Assembly: GCA_030762895.1 (NCBI GenBank)
Contig: JAUPTC010000015.1
Location: forward strand, 2,956,395-3,020,394
Direction: 5' to 3'
DNA from: Sophora flavescens
Lineage: Eukaryota; Streptophyta; Magnoliopsida; Fabales; Fabaceae
DNA: 64,000 nt
Position 1 is the first letter of the stretch. The number at the start of each line of letters is the position of its first letter. Below, one piece after another: positions 26,272 to 37,900 of the stretch. Made by a program: the position numbers and the translations under genes. Below the pieces are notes generated by a model. That model made no database searches. It had not been told where the DNA came from and worked only from the letters and a program-made list of their open reading frames with translations.

Positions 26272-28472
26272 GTGTTTTTGGTTTTCGGGTCAAAATTAGG
26301 TTTTCTGGTCGAACTTTGGGTTTAGGGTCAAAATTAGGGTTTAGGGTTTGAAATTGGGTGTTGAGTTTTAAATATTGGGACAAAATAGGGTCAAAATAAG
26401 GGCTTTTGGTAAAATTTTAGGTTTTGGGTCCAAATTGGGGTTTTTGGTGAAAAGTTGGGTTTTGGGTCCAAATTAGGGTTTTTGGTCAAAATTAGGGTTT
26501 AGGGTTTGAATTTGGGTTTTGAGTTAAAAATAGGGTTAGGGTTTTGGTTTAAAATTAGGGTTTCGGGTCAAAATTAGGGTTCTAGGTCAGATTTAGGATT
26601 TATGGTCAAAATTAGGGTTTAGGGTTTGAAATTGGGTTTTGAGTTTAAATTGGGGTTTTGGGTCAAAAATAGGGTTATAATTAGGATTGTGGGTCAACAT
26701 TAGGGCTTTGGGATAAAATTAGGATTTTGGGTTAAAATTCGGGTTTATGATCAAAATTAGGGTTTAGAGTTTGAATTAGGGTTTTGCGTTTAAAATAGGG
26801 TTTTGGGTCAAAATTAGGGCTTTGGGGTTAAAATTTGGGTATTGGGTCAAAATTTGGGTTTTGGGTCAAAATTTGGTTTTTGGGTTTGAATTAGGGTTTT
26901 GAGTTAAAAATTAGGTTAGAATTAGGGTTTAGGGTTTGAAATAGGGTTCAGGGTTTGAAATAGGGGTTTGAGATAAAAATAGGGTTTCGATTTAAAATTA
27001 GGGTTTCTGGTCAAAATTAGGGTTCTTGGTCATATTTAGGGTCAAAATTAGGGTTTAGGGTTTAAAATAAGGTTGAGTTTAAAATATGGTATGGGTAAAA
27101 AATACGGTTAAAATTAGGGTTTCCGTCAAAATTACGGCTTTGGGTTAAAATTAGAGTTTTGGGTCAAAATTATTGTTTTTGTTCTAGATTAGGGTTTTGA
27201 GTTAAAAATAGGGTTTTGGGTAAAAAAATAAGGTTAGAATTCGGGTGTTGGGTTAAAATTAGGTTTCCGGTCAAACTTTGGGTTTAGGGTCAAAATTAGG
27301 GTTTAGGGTTTGTAATTTGGTTTTGAGTTTTAAATATTGGGTCAAAATAGGGTCAAAATAAGGGCTTTGGAAAAAATTTTGGGTTTTGGGTCCAAATTGG
27401 GGTTTTGGGTCAAAAGTTGGCTTTTGGATCCAAATTAGGGTTTTTGGTCAAAGTTAGGGTTTAGGGTTTAAATTTGGGTTTTGAGTTTAAAATAGGGTTT
27501 TGGGTCAAAATAGGGATAGAGAGTTAGGGTTTTGGTCAATATTAGGGTTCTAGGTCGATTTAGGGTTTAGGGTTTGAAATAGGGTTTTGAGTTTCAAATA
27601 GGGTTTTGGGTCAAAATAGGGTTAGAATCAGTGTTCTGGGTCAAAATTAGGGCTTTGGGTTAAAATTAGGGTTTTGGGTTAAAATTCGGGTTTATGATCA
27701 AAATTAGGGTTTAGGGTTTGAAATAGGGTTTTGGCTCAAAATTAGGTCTTTGGGGTTAAAATTTGGGTTTTGGGTCATAATTTGGGTTTAGGGTTTGAAT
27801 TAGGGTTTTGAGTTAAAAATAAGGTTAGAATTAGGGTTTAGGATTTGAAAGAGGTTTCTGGGTTTGAAATAGGGTTTTGAGATAAAAATTGGGTTTCAAT
27901 TTAAAATTACGGTTTCGTGTCAAAATTAGGGCTTTGGGTTAAAATTAGGGTTTTGTGACAAAATTATGGTTTTTGTTGTAGATTAGGGTTTTGGGTCAAA
28001 AATAAGGTTAGAATTAGGGTTTTGGGTCAAAATTTAGGGTTTCGGGGTCAAATTTAGTGTTTAGGGTCAAAATTAGGGATTAGGGTTCGATTAGGGTTTT
28101 GTGACAAAATTAGGGTTCTGGGTCAAATTTAGGGTTTAGGGTCCAAATTAGGGTTTTGGGGTTAAAATTAGGGTTTTGGATCAAAATTAGGTTTTTGGGT
28201 CAAATTTTGGGTTTAGGATCAAAATTAGGGTTTAGGGTTTGAATTAGGGTTTTGAGTTAAAAATATGGTTTTGGGTAAAAAAAAATAAGGTTAGAAATAG
28301 GGTTTTGGGTTAAAATTAGGGTTTCGGGTCAAAATTAGAGATTTGGGTTAAAATTAGGGTTTTGGGTGAAATTTTGGGTTTAGGAACAAAATTAGGGTTT
28401 AGGGTTTGAATTAGGGTTTTGAGTTTAAGATAGGGTTTAGGGTCAAAATTAGGGCTTTGGGGGTTAAAATTT

Positions 28473-30646
28473 GTGTTTTGGGTTTTCGGGACAAAATTAG
28501 GTTTTCGGGTCGAACTTTGGGTTTAGGGTCAAAATTAGGGTTTAGGGTTTGAAATTGGGTGTTGAGTTTTAAATATTGGGACAAAATAGGGTCAAAATAA
28601 GGGCTTTTGGTAAAATTTTAGGTTTTGGGTCCAAATTGGGGTTTTTGGTGAAAAGTTGGGTTTTGGGTCCAAATTAGGGTTTTTGGTCAAAATTAGGGTT
28701 TAGGGTTTGAATTTGGGTTTTGGTTTAAAATTAGGGTTTCGGGTCAAAATTAGGGTTCTAGGTCAGATTTAGGATTTATGGTCAAAATTAGGGTTTAGGG
28801 TTTGAAATTGGGTTTTGAGTTTAAATTGGGGTTTTGGGTCAAAAATAGGGTTATAATTAGGATTGTGGGTCAACATTAGGGCTTTGGGATAAAATTAGGA
28901 TTTTGGGTTAAAATTCGGGTTTATGATCAAAATTAGGGTTTAGAGTTTGAATTAGGGTTTTGCGTTTAAAATAGGGTTTTGGGTCAAAATTAGGGCTTTG
29001 GGGTTAAAATTTGGGTATTGGGTCAAAATTTGGGTTTTGGGTCAAAATTTGGTTTTTGGGTTTGAATTAGGGTTTTGAGTTAAAAATTAGGTTAGAATTA
29101 GGGTTTAGGGTTTGAAATAGGGTTCAGGGTTTGAAATAGGGGTTTGAGATAAAAATAGGGTTTCGATTTAAAATTAGGGTTTCTGGTCAAAATTAGGGTT
29201 CTTGGTCATATTTAGGGTCAAAATTAGGGTTTAGGGTTTAAAATAAGGTTGAGTTTAAAATATGGTATGGGTAAAAAATACGGTTAAAATTAGGGTTTCC
29301 GTCAAAATTACGGCTTTGGGTTAAAATTAGAGTTTTGGGTCAAAATTATTGTTTTTGTTCTAGATTAGGGTTTTGAGTTAAAAATAGGGTTTTGGGTAAA
29401 AAAAATAAGGTTAGAATTCGGGTGTTGGGTTAAAATTAGGTTTCCGGTCAAACTTTGGGTTTAGGGTCAAAATTAGGGTTTAGGGTTTGTAATTTGGTTT
29501 TGAGTTTTAAATATTGGGTCAAAATAGGGTCAAAATAAGGGCTTTGGAAAAAATTTTGGGTTTTGGGTCCAAATTGGGGTTTTGGGTCAAAAGTTGGCTT
29601 TTGGATCCAAATTAGGGTTTTTGGTCAAAGTTAGGGTTTAGGGTTTAAATTTGGGTTTTGAGTTTAAAATAGGGTTTTGGGTCAAAATAGGGATAGAGTT
29701 AGGGTTTCGGGTCAATATTAGGGTTCTAGGTCAGATTTAGGGTTTAGGGTTTGAAATAGGGTTTTGAGTTTCAAATAGGGTTTTGGGTCAAAATAGGGTT
29801 AGAATCGGTGTTTCGGGTCAAAATTAGGGCTTTGGGTTAAAATTAGGGTTTTGGGTTAAAATTCGGGTTTATGATCAAAATTAGGGTTTAGGGTTTGAAA
29901 TAGGGTTTTGGCTCAAAATTAGGTCTTTGGGGTTAAAATTTGGGTTTTGGGTCATAATTTGGGTTTAGGGTTTGAATTAGGGTTTTGAGTTAAAAATAAG
30001 GTTAGAATTAGGGTTTAGGATTTGAAATAGGGTTCGGGGTTTGAAATAGGGTTTTGAGATAAAAATTGGGTTTCAATTTAAAATTACGGTTTCGTGTCAA
30101 AATTAGGGCTTTGGGTTAAAATTAGGGTTTTGTGACAAAATTATGGTTTTTGTTGTAGATTAGGGTTTTGGGTCAAAAATAAGGTTAGAATTAGGGTTTT
30201 GGGTCAAAATTTAGGGTTTGGGGTCAAATTTAGTGTTTAGGGTCAAAATTAGGGATTAGGGTTCGATTAGGGTTTTGTGACAAAATTAGGGTTCTGGGTC
30301 AAATTTAGGGTTTAGGGTCCAAATTAGGGTTTTGGGGTTAAAATTAGGGTTTTGGATCAAAATTAGGTTTTGGGTCAAATTTTGGGTTTAGGATCAAAAT
30401 TAGGGTTTAGGGTTTGAATTAGGGTTTTGAGTTAAAAATATGGTTTTGGGTAAAAAAAATATGGTTAGAAATAGGGTTTTGGGTTAAAATTAGGGTGCCG
30501 GGTCAAAATTAGAGATTTGGGTTAAAATTAGGGTTTTGGGTGAAATTTTGGGTTTAGGAACAAAATTAGGGTTTAGGGTTTGAATTAGGGTTTTGAGTTT
30601 AAGATAGGGTTTAGGGTCATAATTAGGGCTTTGGGGGTTAAAATTT
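28473..30646 (+). repeat. HOR unit 14, sister of unit 3
   Basis: This is a 2,174-bp unit that opens with CGGGACAAAA and shows the same 31-bp deletion as the unit at 4374 (here near 28,711-28,724). The two units are 11 repeats, about 24.1 kb, apart. Intervening units lack this combination. Confidence 0.85.
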
Positions 30647-32823
30647 GTGTTTTTGGGTTTAGTGTCAAAATTAGGTTTTCTGGTCGAACTTTGGGTTTAG
30701 GGTCAAAATTAGGGTTTAGGGTTTGAAATTGGGTGTTGAGTTTTAAATATTGGGACAAAATAGGGTCAAAATAAGGGCTTTTGGTAAAATTTTAGGTTTT
30801 GGGTCCAAATTGGGGTTTTTGGTGAAAAGTTGGGTTTTGGGTCCAAATTAGGGTTTTTGGTCAAAATTAGGGTTTAGGGTTTGAATTTGGGTTTTGAGTT
30901 AAAAATAGGGTTAGAATTAGGGTTTTGGTTTAAAATTAGGGTTTCGGGTCAAAATTAGGGTTCTAGGTCAGATTTAGGATTTATGGTCAAAATTAGGGTT
31001 TAGGGTTTGAAATTGGGTTTTGAGTTTAAATTGGGGTTTTGGGTCAAAAATAGGGTTATAATTAGGATTGTGGGTCAACATTAGGGCTTTGGGATAAAAT
31101 TAGGATTTTGGGTTAAAATTCGGGTTTATGATCAAAATTAGGGTTTAGAGTTTGAATTAGGGTTTTGCGTTTAAAATAGGGTTTTGGGTCAAAATTAGGG
31201 CTTTGGGGTTAAAATTTGGGTATTGGGTCAAAATTTGGGTTTTGGGTCAAAATTTGGTTTTTGGGTTTGAATTAGGGTTTTGAGTTAAAAATTAGGTTAG
31301 AATTAGGGTTTAGGGTTTGAAATAGGGTTCAGGGTTTGAAATAGGGGTTTGAGATAAAAATAGGGTTTCGATTTAAAATTAGGGTTTCTGGTCAAAATTA
31401 GGGTTTAGGGTTTAAAATAAGGTTGAGTTTAAAATATGGTATGGGTAAAAAATACGGTTAAAATTAGGGTTTCCGTCAAAATTACGGCTTTGGGTTAAAA
31501 TTAGAGTTTTGGGTCAAAATTATTGTTTTTGTTCTAGATTAGGGTTTTGAGTTAAAAATAGGGTTTTGGGTAAAAAAATAAGGTTAGAATTCGGGTGTTG
31601 GGTTAAAATTAGGTTTTTAGGTCAAACTTTGGGTTTAGGGTCAAAATTAGGGTTTAGGGTTTGTAATTTGGTTTTGAGTTTTAAATATTGGGTCAAAATA
31701 GGGTCAAAATAAGGGCTTTGGAAAAAATTTTGGGTTTTGGGTCCAAATTGGGGTTTTGGGTCAAAAGTTGGCTTTTGGATCAAAATTAGGTTTTTTTTTC
31801 AAAGTTAGGGTTTAGGGTTTAAATTTGGGTTTTGAGTTTAAAATAGGGTTTTGGGTCAAAATAGGGATAGAGTTAGGGTTTCGGGTCAATATTAGGGTTC
31901 TAGGTCAGATTTAGGGTTTAGGGTTTGAAATAGGGTTTTGAGTTTCAAATAGGGTTTTGGGTCAAAATAGGGTTAGAATCAGTGTTCTGGGTCAAAATTA
32001 GGGCTTTGGGTTAAAATTAGGGTTTTGGGTTAAAATTCGGGTTTATGATCAAAATTAGGGTTTAGGGTTTGAAATAGGGTTTTGGCTCAAAATTAGGTCT
32101 TTGGGGTTAAAATTTGGGTTTTGGGTCATAATTTGGGTTTAGGGTTTGAATTAGGGTTTTGAGTTAAAAATAAGGTTAGAATTAGGGTTTAGGATTTGAA
32201 ATAGGGTTCAGGGTTTGAAATAGGGTTTTGAGATAAAAATTGGGTTTCAATTTAAAATTACGGTTTCGTGTCAAAATTAGGGCTTTGGGTTAAAATTAGG
32301 GTTTTGTGACAAAATTATGGTTTTTGTTGTAGATTAGGGTTTTGGGTCAAAAATAAGGTTAGAATTAGGGTTTTGGGTCAAAATTTAGGGTTTCGGGGTC
32401 AAATTTAGTGTTTAGGGTCAAAATTAGGGATTAGGGTTCGATTAGGGTTTTGTGACAAAATTAGGGTTCTGGGTCAAATTTAGGGTTTAGGGTCCAAATT
32501 AGGGTTTTGGGGTTAAAATTAGGGTTTTGGATCAAAATTAGGTTTTTGGGTCAAATTTTGGGTTTAGGATCAAAATTAGGGTTTAGGGTTTGAATTAGGG
32601 TTTTGAGTTAAAAATATGGTTTTGGGTAAAAAAAAATAAGGTTAGAAATAGGGTTTTGGGTTAAAATTAGGGTTTCGGGTCAAAATTAGAGATTTGGGTT
32701 AAAATTAGGGTTTTGGGTGAAATTTTGGGTTTAGGAACAAAATTAGGGTTTAGGGTTTGAATTAGGGTTTTGAGTTTAAGATAGGGTTTAGGGTCAAAAT
32801 TAGGGCTTTGGGGGTTAAAATTT
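30647..32823 (+). repeat. HOR unit 15, with a short internal deletion
   Basis: At about 31,385-31,410 this unit passes directly from TTTCTGGTCAAAATTAGGG to TTTAGGGTTTAAAATAAGG. It misses the TTCTTGGTCATATTTAGGG segment present in other units, about 34 bp. The deleted piece lies between two near-identical monomers, as expected for slippage or unequal exchange between them. Confidence 0.75.
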
Positions 32824-34976
32824 GTGTTTTGGGTTTTCGGGTCAAAATTAGGTTTTCTGGTCGAACTTTGGGTTTAGGGTCAAAATTAGGGTTTAGGGTT
32901 TGAAATTGGGTGTTGAGTTTTAAATATTGGGACAAAATAGGGTCAAAATAAGGGCTTTTGGTAAAATTTTAGGTTTTGGGTCCAAATTGGGGTTTTTGGT
33001 GAAAAGTTGGGTTTTGGGTCCAAATTAGGGTTTTTGGTCAAAATTAGGGTTTAGGGTTTGAATTTGGGTTTTGAGTTAAAAATAGGGTTAGAATTAGGGT
33101 TTTGGTTTAAAATTAGGGTTTCGGGTCAAAATTAGGGTTCTAGGTCAGATTTAGGATTTATGGTCAAAATTAGGGTTTAGGGTTTGAAATTGGGTTTTGA
33201 GTTTAAATTGGGGTTTTGGGTCAAAAATAGGGTTATAATTAGGATTGTGGGTCAACATTAGGGCTTTGGGATAAAATTAGGATTTTGGGTTAAAATTCGG
33301 GTTTATGATCAAAATTAGGGTTTAGAGTTTGAATTAGGGTTTTGCGTTTAAAATAGGGTTTTGGGTCAAAATTAGGGCTTTGGGGTTAAAATTTGGGTAT
33401 TGGGTCAAAATTTGGGTTTTGGGTCAAAATTTGGTTTTTGGGTTTGAATTAGGGTTTTGAGTTAAAAATTAGGTTAGAATTAGGGTTTAGGGTTTGAAAT
33501 AGGGTCAGGGTTTGAAATAGGGGTTTGAGATAAAAATAGGGTTTCGATTTAAAATTAGGGTTTCTTGTCAAAATTAGGGTTCTTGGTCATATTTAGGGTC
33601 AAAATTAGGGTTTAGGGTTTAAAATAAGGTTGAGTTTAAAATATGGTATGGATAAAAAATACGGTTAAAATTAGGGTTTCCGTCAAAATTACGGCTTTGG
33701 GTTAAAATTAGAGTTTTTGGTCAAAATTATTGTTTTTGTTCTAGATTAGGGTTTTGAGTTAAAAATAGGGTTTTGGGTAAAAAAATAAGGTTAGAATTCG
33801 GGTGTTGGGTTAAAATTAGGTTTCCGGTCAAACTTTGGGTTTAGGGTCAAAATTAGGGTTTAGGGTTTGTAATTTGGTTTTGAGTTTTAAATATTGGGTC
33901 AAAATAGGGTCAAAATAAGGGCTTTGGAAAAAATTTTGGGTTTTGGGTCCAAATTGGGGTTTTGGGTCAAAAGTTGGCTTTTGGATCCAAATTAGGGTTT
34001 TTGGTCAAAGTTAGGGTTTAGGGTTTAAATTTGGGTTTTGAGTTTAAAATAGGGTTTTGGGTCAAAATAGGGATAGAGTTAGGGTTTCGGGTCAATATTA
34101 GGGTTCTAGGTCAGATTTAGGGTTTAGGGTTTGAAATAGGGTTTTGAGTTTCAAATAGGGTTTTGGGTCAAAATAGGGTTAGAATCAGTGTTCTGGGTCA
34201 AAATTAGGGCTTTGGGTTAAAATTAGGGTTTTGGGTTAAAATTCGGGTTTATGATCAAAATTAGGGTTTAGGGTTTGAAATAGGGTTTTGGCTCAAAATT
34301 AGGTCTTTGGGGTTAAAATTTGGGTTTTGGGTCATAATTTGGGTTTAGGGTTTGAATTAGGGTTTTGAGTTAAAAATAAGGTTAGAATTAGGGTTTAGGA
34401 TTTGAAATAGGGTTCAGGGTTTGAAATAGGGTTTTGAGATAAAAATTGGGTTTCAATTTAAAATTACGGTTTCGTGTCAAAATTAGGGCTTTGGGTTAAA
34501 ATTAGGGTTTTGTGACAAAATTATGGTTTTTGTTGTAGATTAGGGTTTTGGGTCAAAAATAAGGTTAGAATTAGGGTTTTGGGTCAAAATTTAGGGTTTC
34601 GGGGTCAAATTTAGTGTTTAGGGTCAAAATTAGGGATTAGGGTTCGATTAGGGTTTTGTGACAAAATTAGGGTTCTGGGTCAAATTTAGGGTTTAGGGTC
34701 CAAATTAGGGTTTTGGGGTTAAAATTAGGGTTTTGGATCAAAATTAGGTTTTTGGGTCAAATTTTGGGTTTAGGATCAAAATTAGGGTTTAGGGTTTGAA
34801 TTAGGGTTTTGAGTTAAAAATATGGTTTGGGGTCAAAATTAGAGATTTGGGTTAAAATTAGGGTTTTGGGTGAAATTTTGGGTTTAGGAACAAAATTAGG
34901 GTTTAGGGTTTGAATTAGGGTTTTGAGTTTAAGATAGGGTTTAGGGTCAAAATTAGGGCTTTGGGGGTTAAAATTT
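32824..34976 (+). repeat. HOR unit 16, shortest complete unit
   Basis: This is the shortest full unit measured, at 2,153 bp. Near 34,820-34,850 it runs AAAATATGGTTTGGGGTC straight into AAAATTAGAGATTTGGG. It skips the poly(A)-containing stretch and about 50 bp that other units carry there. The same TATGGTTTGGGGTC wording occurs in units 8 and 9 (near 17,340 and 19,536), where the poly(A) stretch is kept upstream, so the units share an unusual local variant. Confidence 0.75.
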
Positions 34977-37900
34977 GTGTTTTGGGTTTTCGGGTCAAAA
35001 TTAGGTTTTCTGGTCGAACTTTGGGTTTAGGGTCAAAATTAGGGTTTAGGGTTTGAAATTGGGTGTTGAGTTTTAAATATTGGGACAAAATAGGGTCAAA
35101 ATAAGGGCTTTTGGTAAAATTTTAGGTTTTGGGTCCAAATTGGGGTTTTTGGTGAAAAGTTGGGTTTTGGGTCCAAATTAGGGTTTTTGGTCAAAATTAG
35201 GTGTTAGGGTTTGAATTTGGGTTTTGAGTTAAAAATAGGGTTAGAATTAGGGTTTTGGTTTAAAATTAGGGTTTCGGGTCAAAATTAGGGTTCTAGGTCA
35301 GATTTAGGATTTATGGTCAAAATTAGGGTTTAGGGTTTGAAATTGGGTTTTGAGTTTAAATTGGGGTTTTGGGTCAAAAATAGGGTTATAATTAGGATTG
35401 TGGGTCAACATTAGGGCTTTGGGATAAAATTAGGATTTTGGGTTAAAATTCGGGTTTATGATCAAAATTAGGGTTTAGAGTTTGAATTACGGTTTTGCGT
35501 TTAAAATAGGGTTTTGGGTCAAAATTAGGGCTTTGGGGTTAAAATTTGGGTATTGGGTCAAAATTTGGGTTTTGGGTCAAAATTTGGTTTTTGGGTTTGA
35601 ATTAGGGTTTTGAGTTAAAAATTAGGTTAGAATTAGGGTTTAGGGTTTGAAATAGGGCTCAGGGTTTGAGATAAAAATAGGGTTTCGATTTAAAATTAGG
35701 GTTTCTGGTCAAAATTAGGGTTTCTGGTCAAAATTAGGGTTCTTGGTCATATTTAGGGTCAAAATTAGGGTTTAGGGTTTAAAATAAGGTTGAGTTTAAA
35801 ATATGGTATGGGTAAAAAATACGGTTAAAATTAGGGTTTCCGTCAAAATTACGGCTTTGGGTTAAAATTAGAGTTTTGGGTCAAAATTATTGTTTTTGTT
35901 CTAGATTAGGGTTTTGAGTTAAAAATAGGGTTTTGGGTAAAAAAATAAGGTTAGAATTCAGGTGTTGGGTTAAAATTAGGTTTCCGGTCAAACTTTTGGT
36001 TTAGGGTCAAAATTAGGGTTTAGGGTTTGTAATTTGGTTTTCAGTTTTAAATATTGGGTCAAAATAGGGTCAAAATAAGGGCTTTGGAAAAAATTTTGGG
36101 TTTTGGGTCCAAATTGGGGTTTTGGGTCAAAAGTTGACTTTTGGATCCAAATTAGGGTTTTTGGTCAAAGTTAGGGTTTAGGGTTTAAATTTGGGTTTTG
36201 AGTTTAAAATAGGGTTTTGGGTCAAAATAGGGATAGAGTTAGGGTTTCGGGTCAATATTAGGGTTCTAGGTCAGATTTTGGGTTTAGGGTTTGAAATAGG
36301 GTTTTGAGTTTCAAATAGGGTTTTGGGTCAAAATAGGGTTAGAATCAGTGTTCTGGGTCAAAATTAGGGCTTTGGGTTAAAATTAGGGTTTTGGGTTAAA
36401 ATTCGGGTTTATGATCAAAATTAGGGTTTAGGGTTTGAAATAGGGTTTTGGCTCAAAATTAGGTCTTTGGGGTTAAAATTTGGGTTTTGGGTCATAATTT
36501 GGGTTTAGGGTTTGAATTAGGGTTGAGTTAAAAATAAGGTTAGAATTAGGGTTTAGGATTTGAAATAGGGTTCGGGGGTTTGAAATAGGGTTTTGAGATA
36601 AAAATTGGGTTTCAATTTAAAATTACGGTTTCGTGTCAAAATTAGGGCTTTGGGTTAAAATTAGGGTTTTGTGACAAAATTATGGTTTTTGTTGTAGATT
36701 AGGGTTTTGGGTCAAAAATAAGGTTAGAATTAGGGTTTTGGGTCAAAATTTAGGGTTTTGGGTCAAATTTAGTGTTTAGGGTCAAAATTAGGGATTAGGG
36801 TTCGATTAGGGTTTTGTGACAAAATTAGGGTTCTGGGTCAAATTTAGGGTTTAGGGTCCAAATTAGGGTTTTGGGGTTAAAATTAGGGTTTTGGATCAAA
36901 ATTAGGTTTTTGGGTCAAATTTTGGGTTTAGGATCAAAATTAGGGTTTAGGGTTTGAATTAGGGTTTTGAGTTAAAAATATGGTGTTGGGTAAAAAAAAT
37001 AAGGTTAGAAATAGGGTTTTGGGTTAAAATTAGGGTTTCGGGTCAAAATTAGAGATTTGGGTTAAAATTAGGGTTTTGGGTGAAATTTTGGGTTTAGGAA
37101 CAAAATTAGGGTTTAGGGTTTGAATTAGGGTTTTGAGTTTAAGATAGGGTTTAGGGTCAAAATTAGGGCTTTGGGGGTTAAAATTTGTGTTTTGGGTTTT
37201 CGGGTCAAAATTAGGTTTTCTGGTCGAACTTTGGGTTTAGGGTCAAAATTAGGGTTTAGGGTTTGAAATTGGGTGTTGAGTTTTAAATATTGGGACAAAA
37301 TAGGGTCAAAATAAGGGCTTTTGGTAAAATTTTAGGTTTTGGGTCCAAATTGGGGTTTTTGGTGAAAAGTTGGGTTTTGGGTCCAAATTAGGGTTTTTGG
37401 TCAAAATTAGGGTTTAGGGTTTGAATTTGGGTTTTGAGTTAAAAATAGGGTTAGAATTAGGGTTTTGGTTTAAAATTAGGGTTTATGGTCAAAATTAGGG
37501 TTCTAGGTCAGATTTAGGATTTATGGTCAAAATTAGGGTTTAGGGTTTGAAATTGGGTTTTGAGTTTAAATTGGGGTTTTGGGTCAAAAATAGGGTTATA
37601 ATTAGGATTGTGGGTCAACATTAGGGCTTTGGGATAAAATTAGGATTTTGGGTTAAAATTCGGGTTTATGATCAAAATTAGGGTTTAGAGTTTGAATTAG
37701 GGTTTTGCGTTTAAAATAGGGTTTTGGGTCAAAATTAGGGCTTTGGGGTTAAAATTTGGGTATTGGGTCAAAATTTGGGTTTTGGGTCAAAATTTGGTTT
37801 TTGGGTTTGAATTAGGGTTTTGAGTTAAAAATTAGGTTAGAATTAGGGTTTAGGGTTTGAAATAGGGTTCAGGGTTTGAAATAGGGGTTTGAGATAAAAA

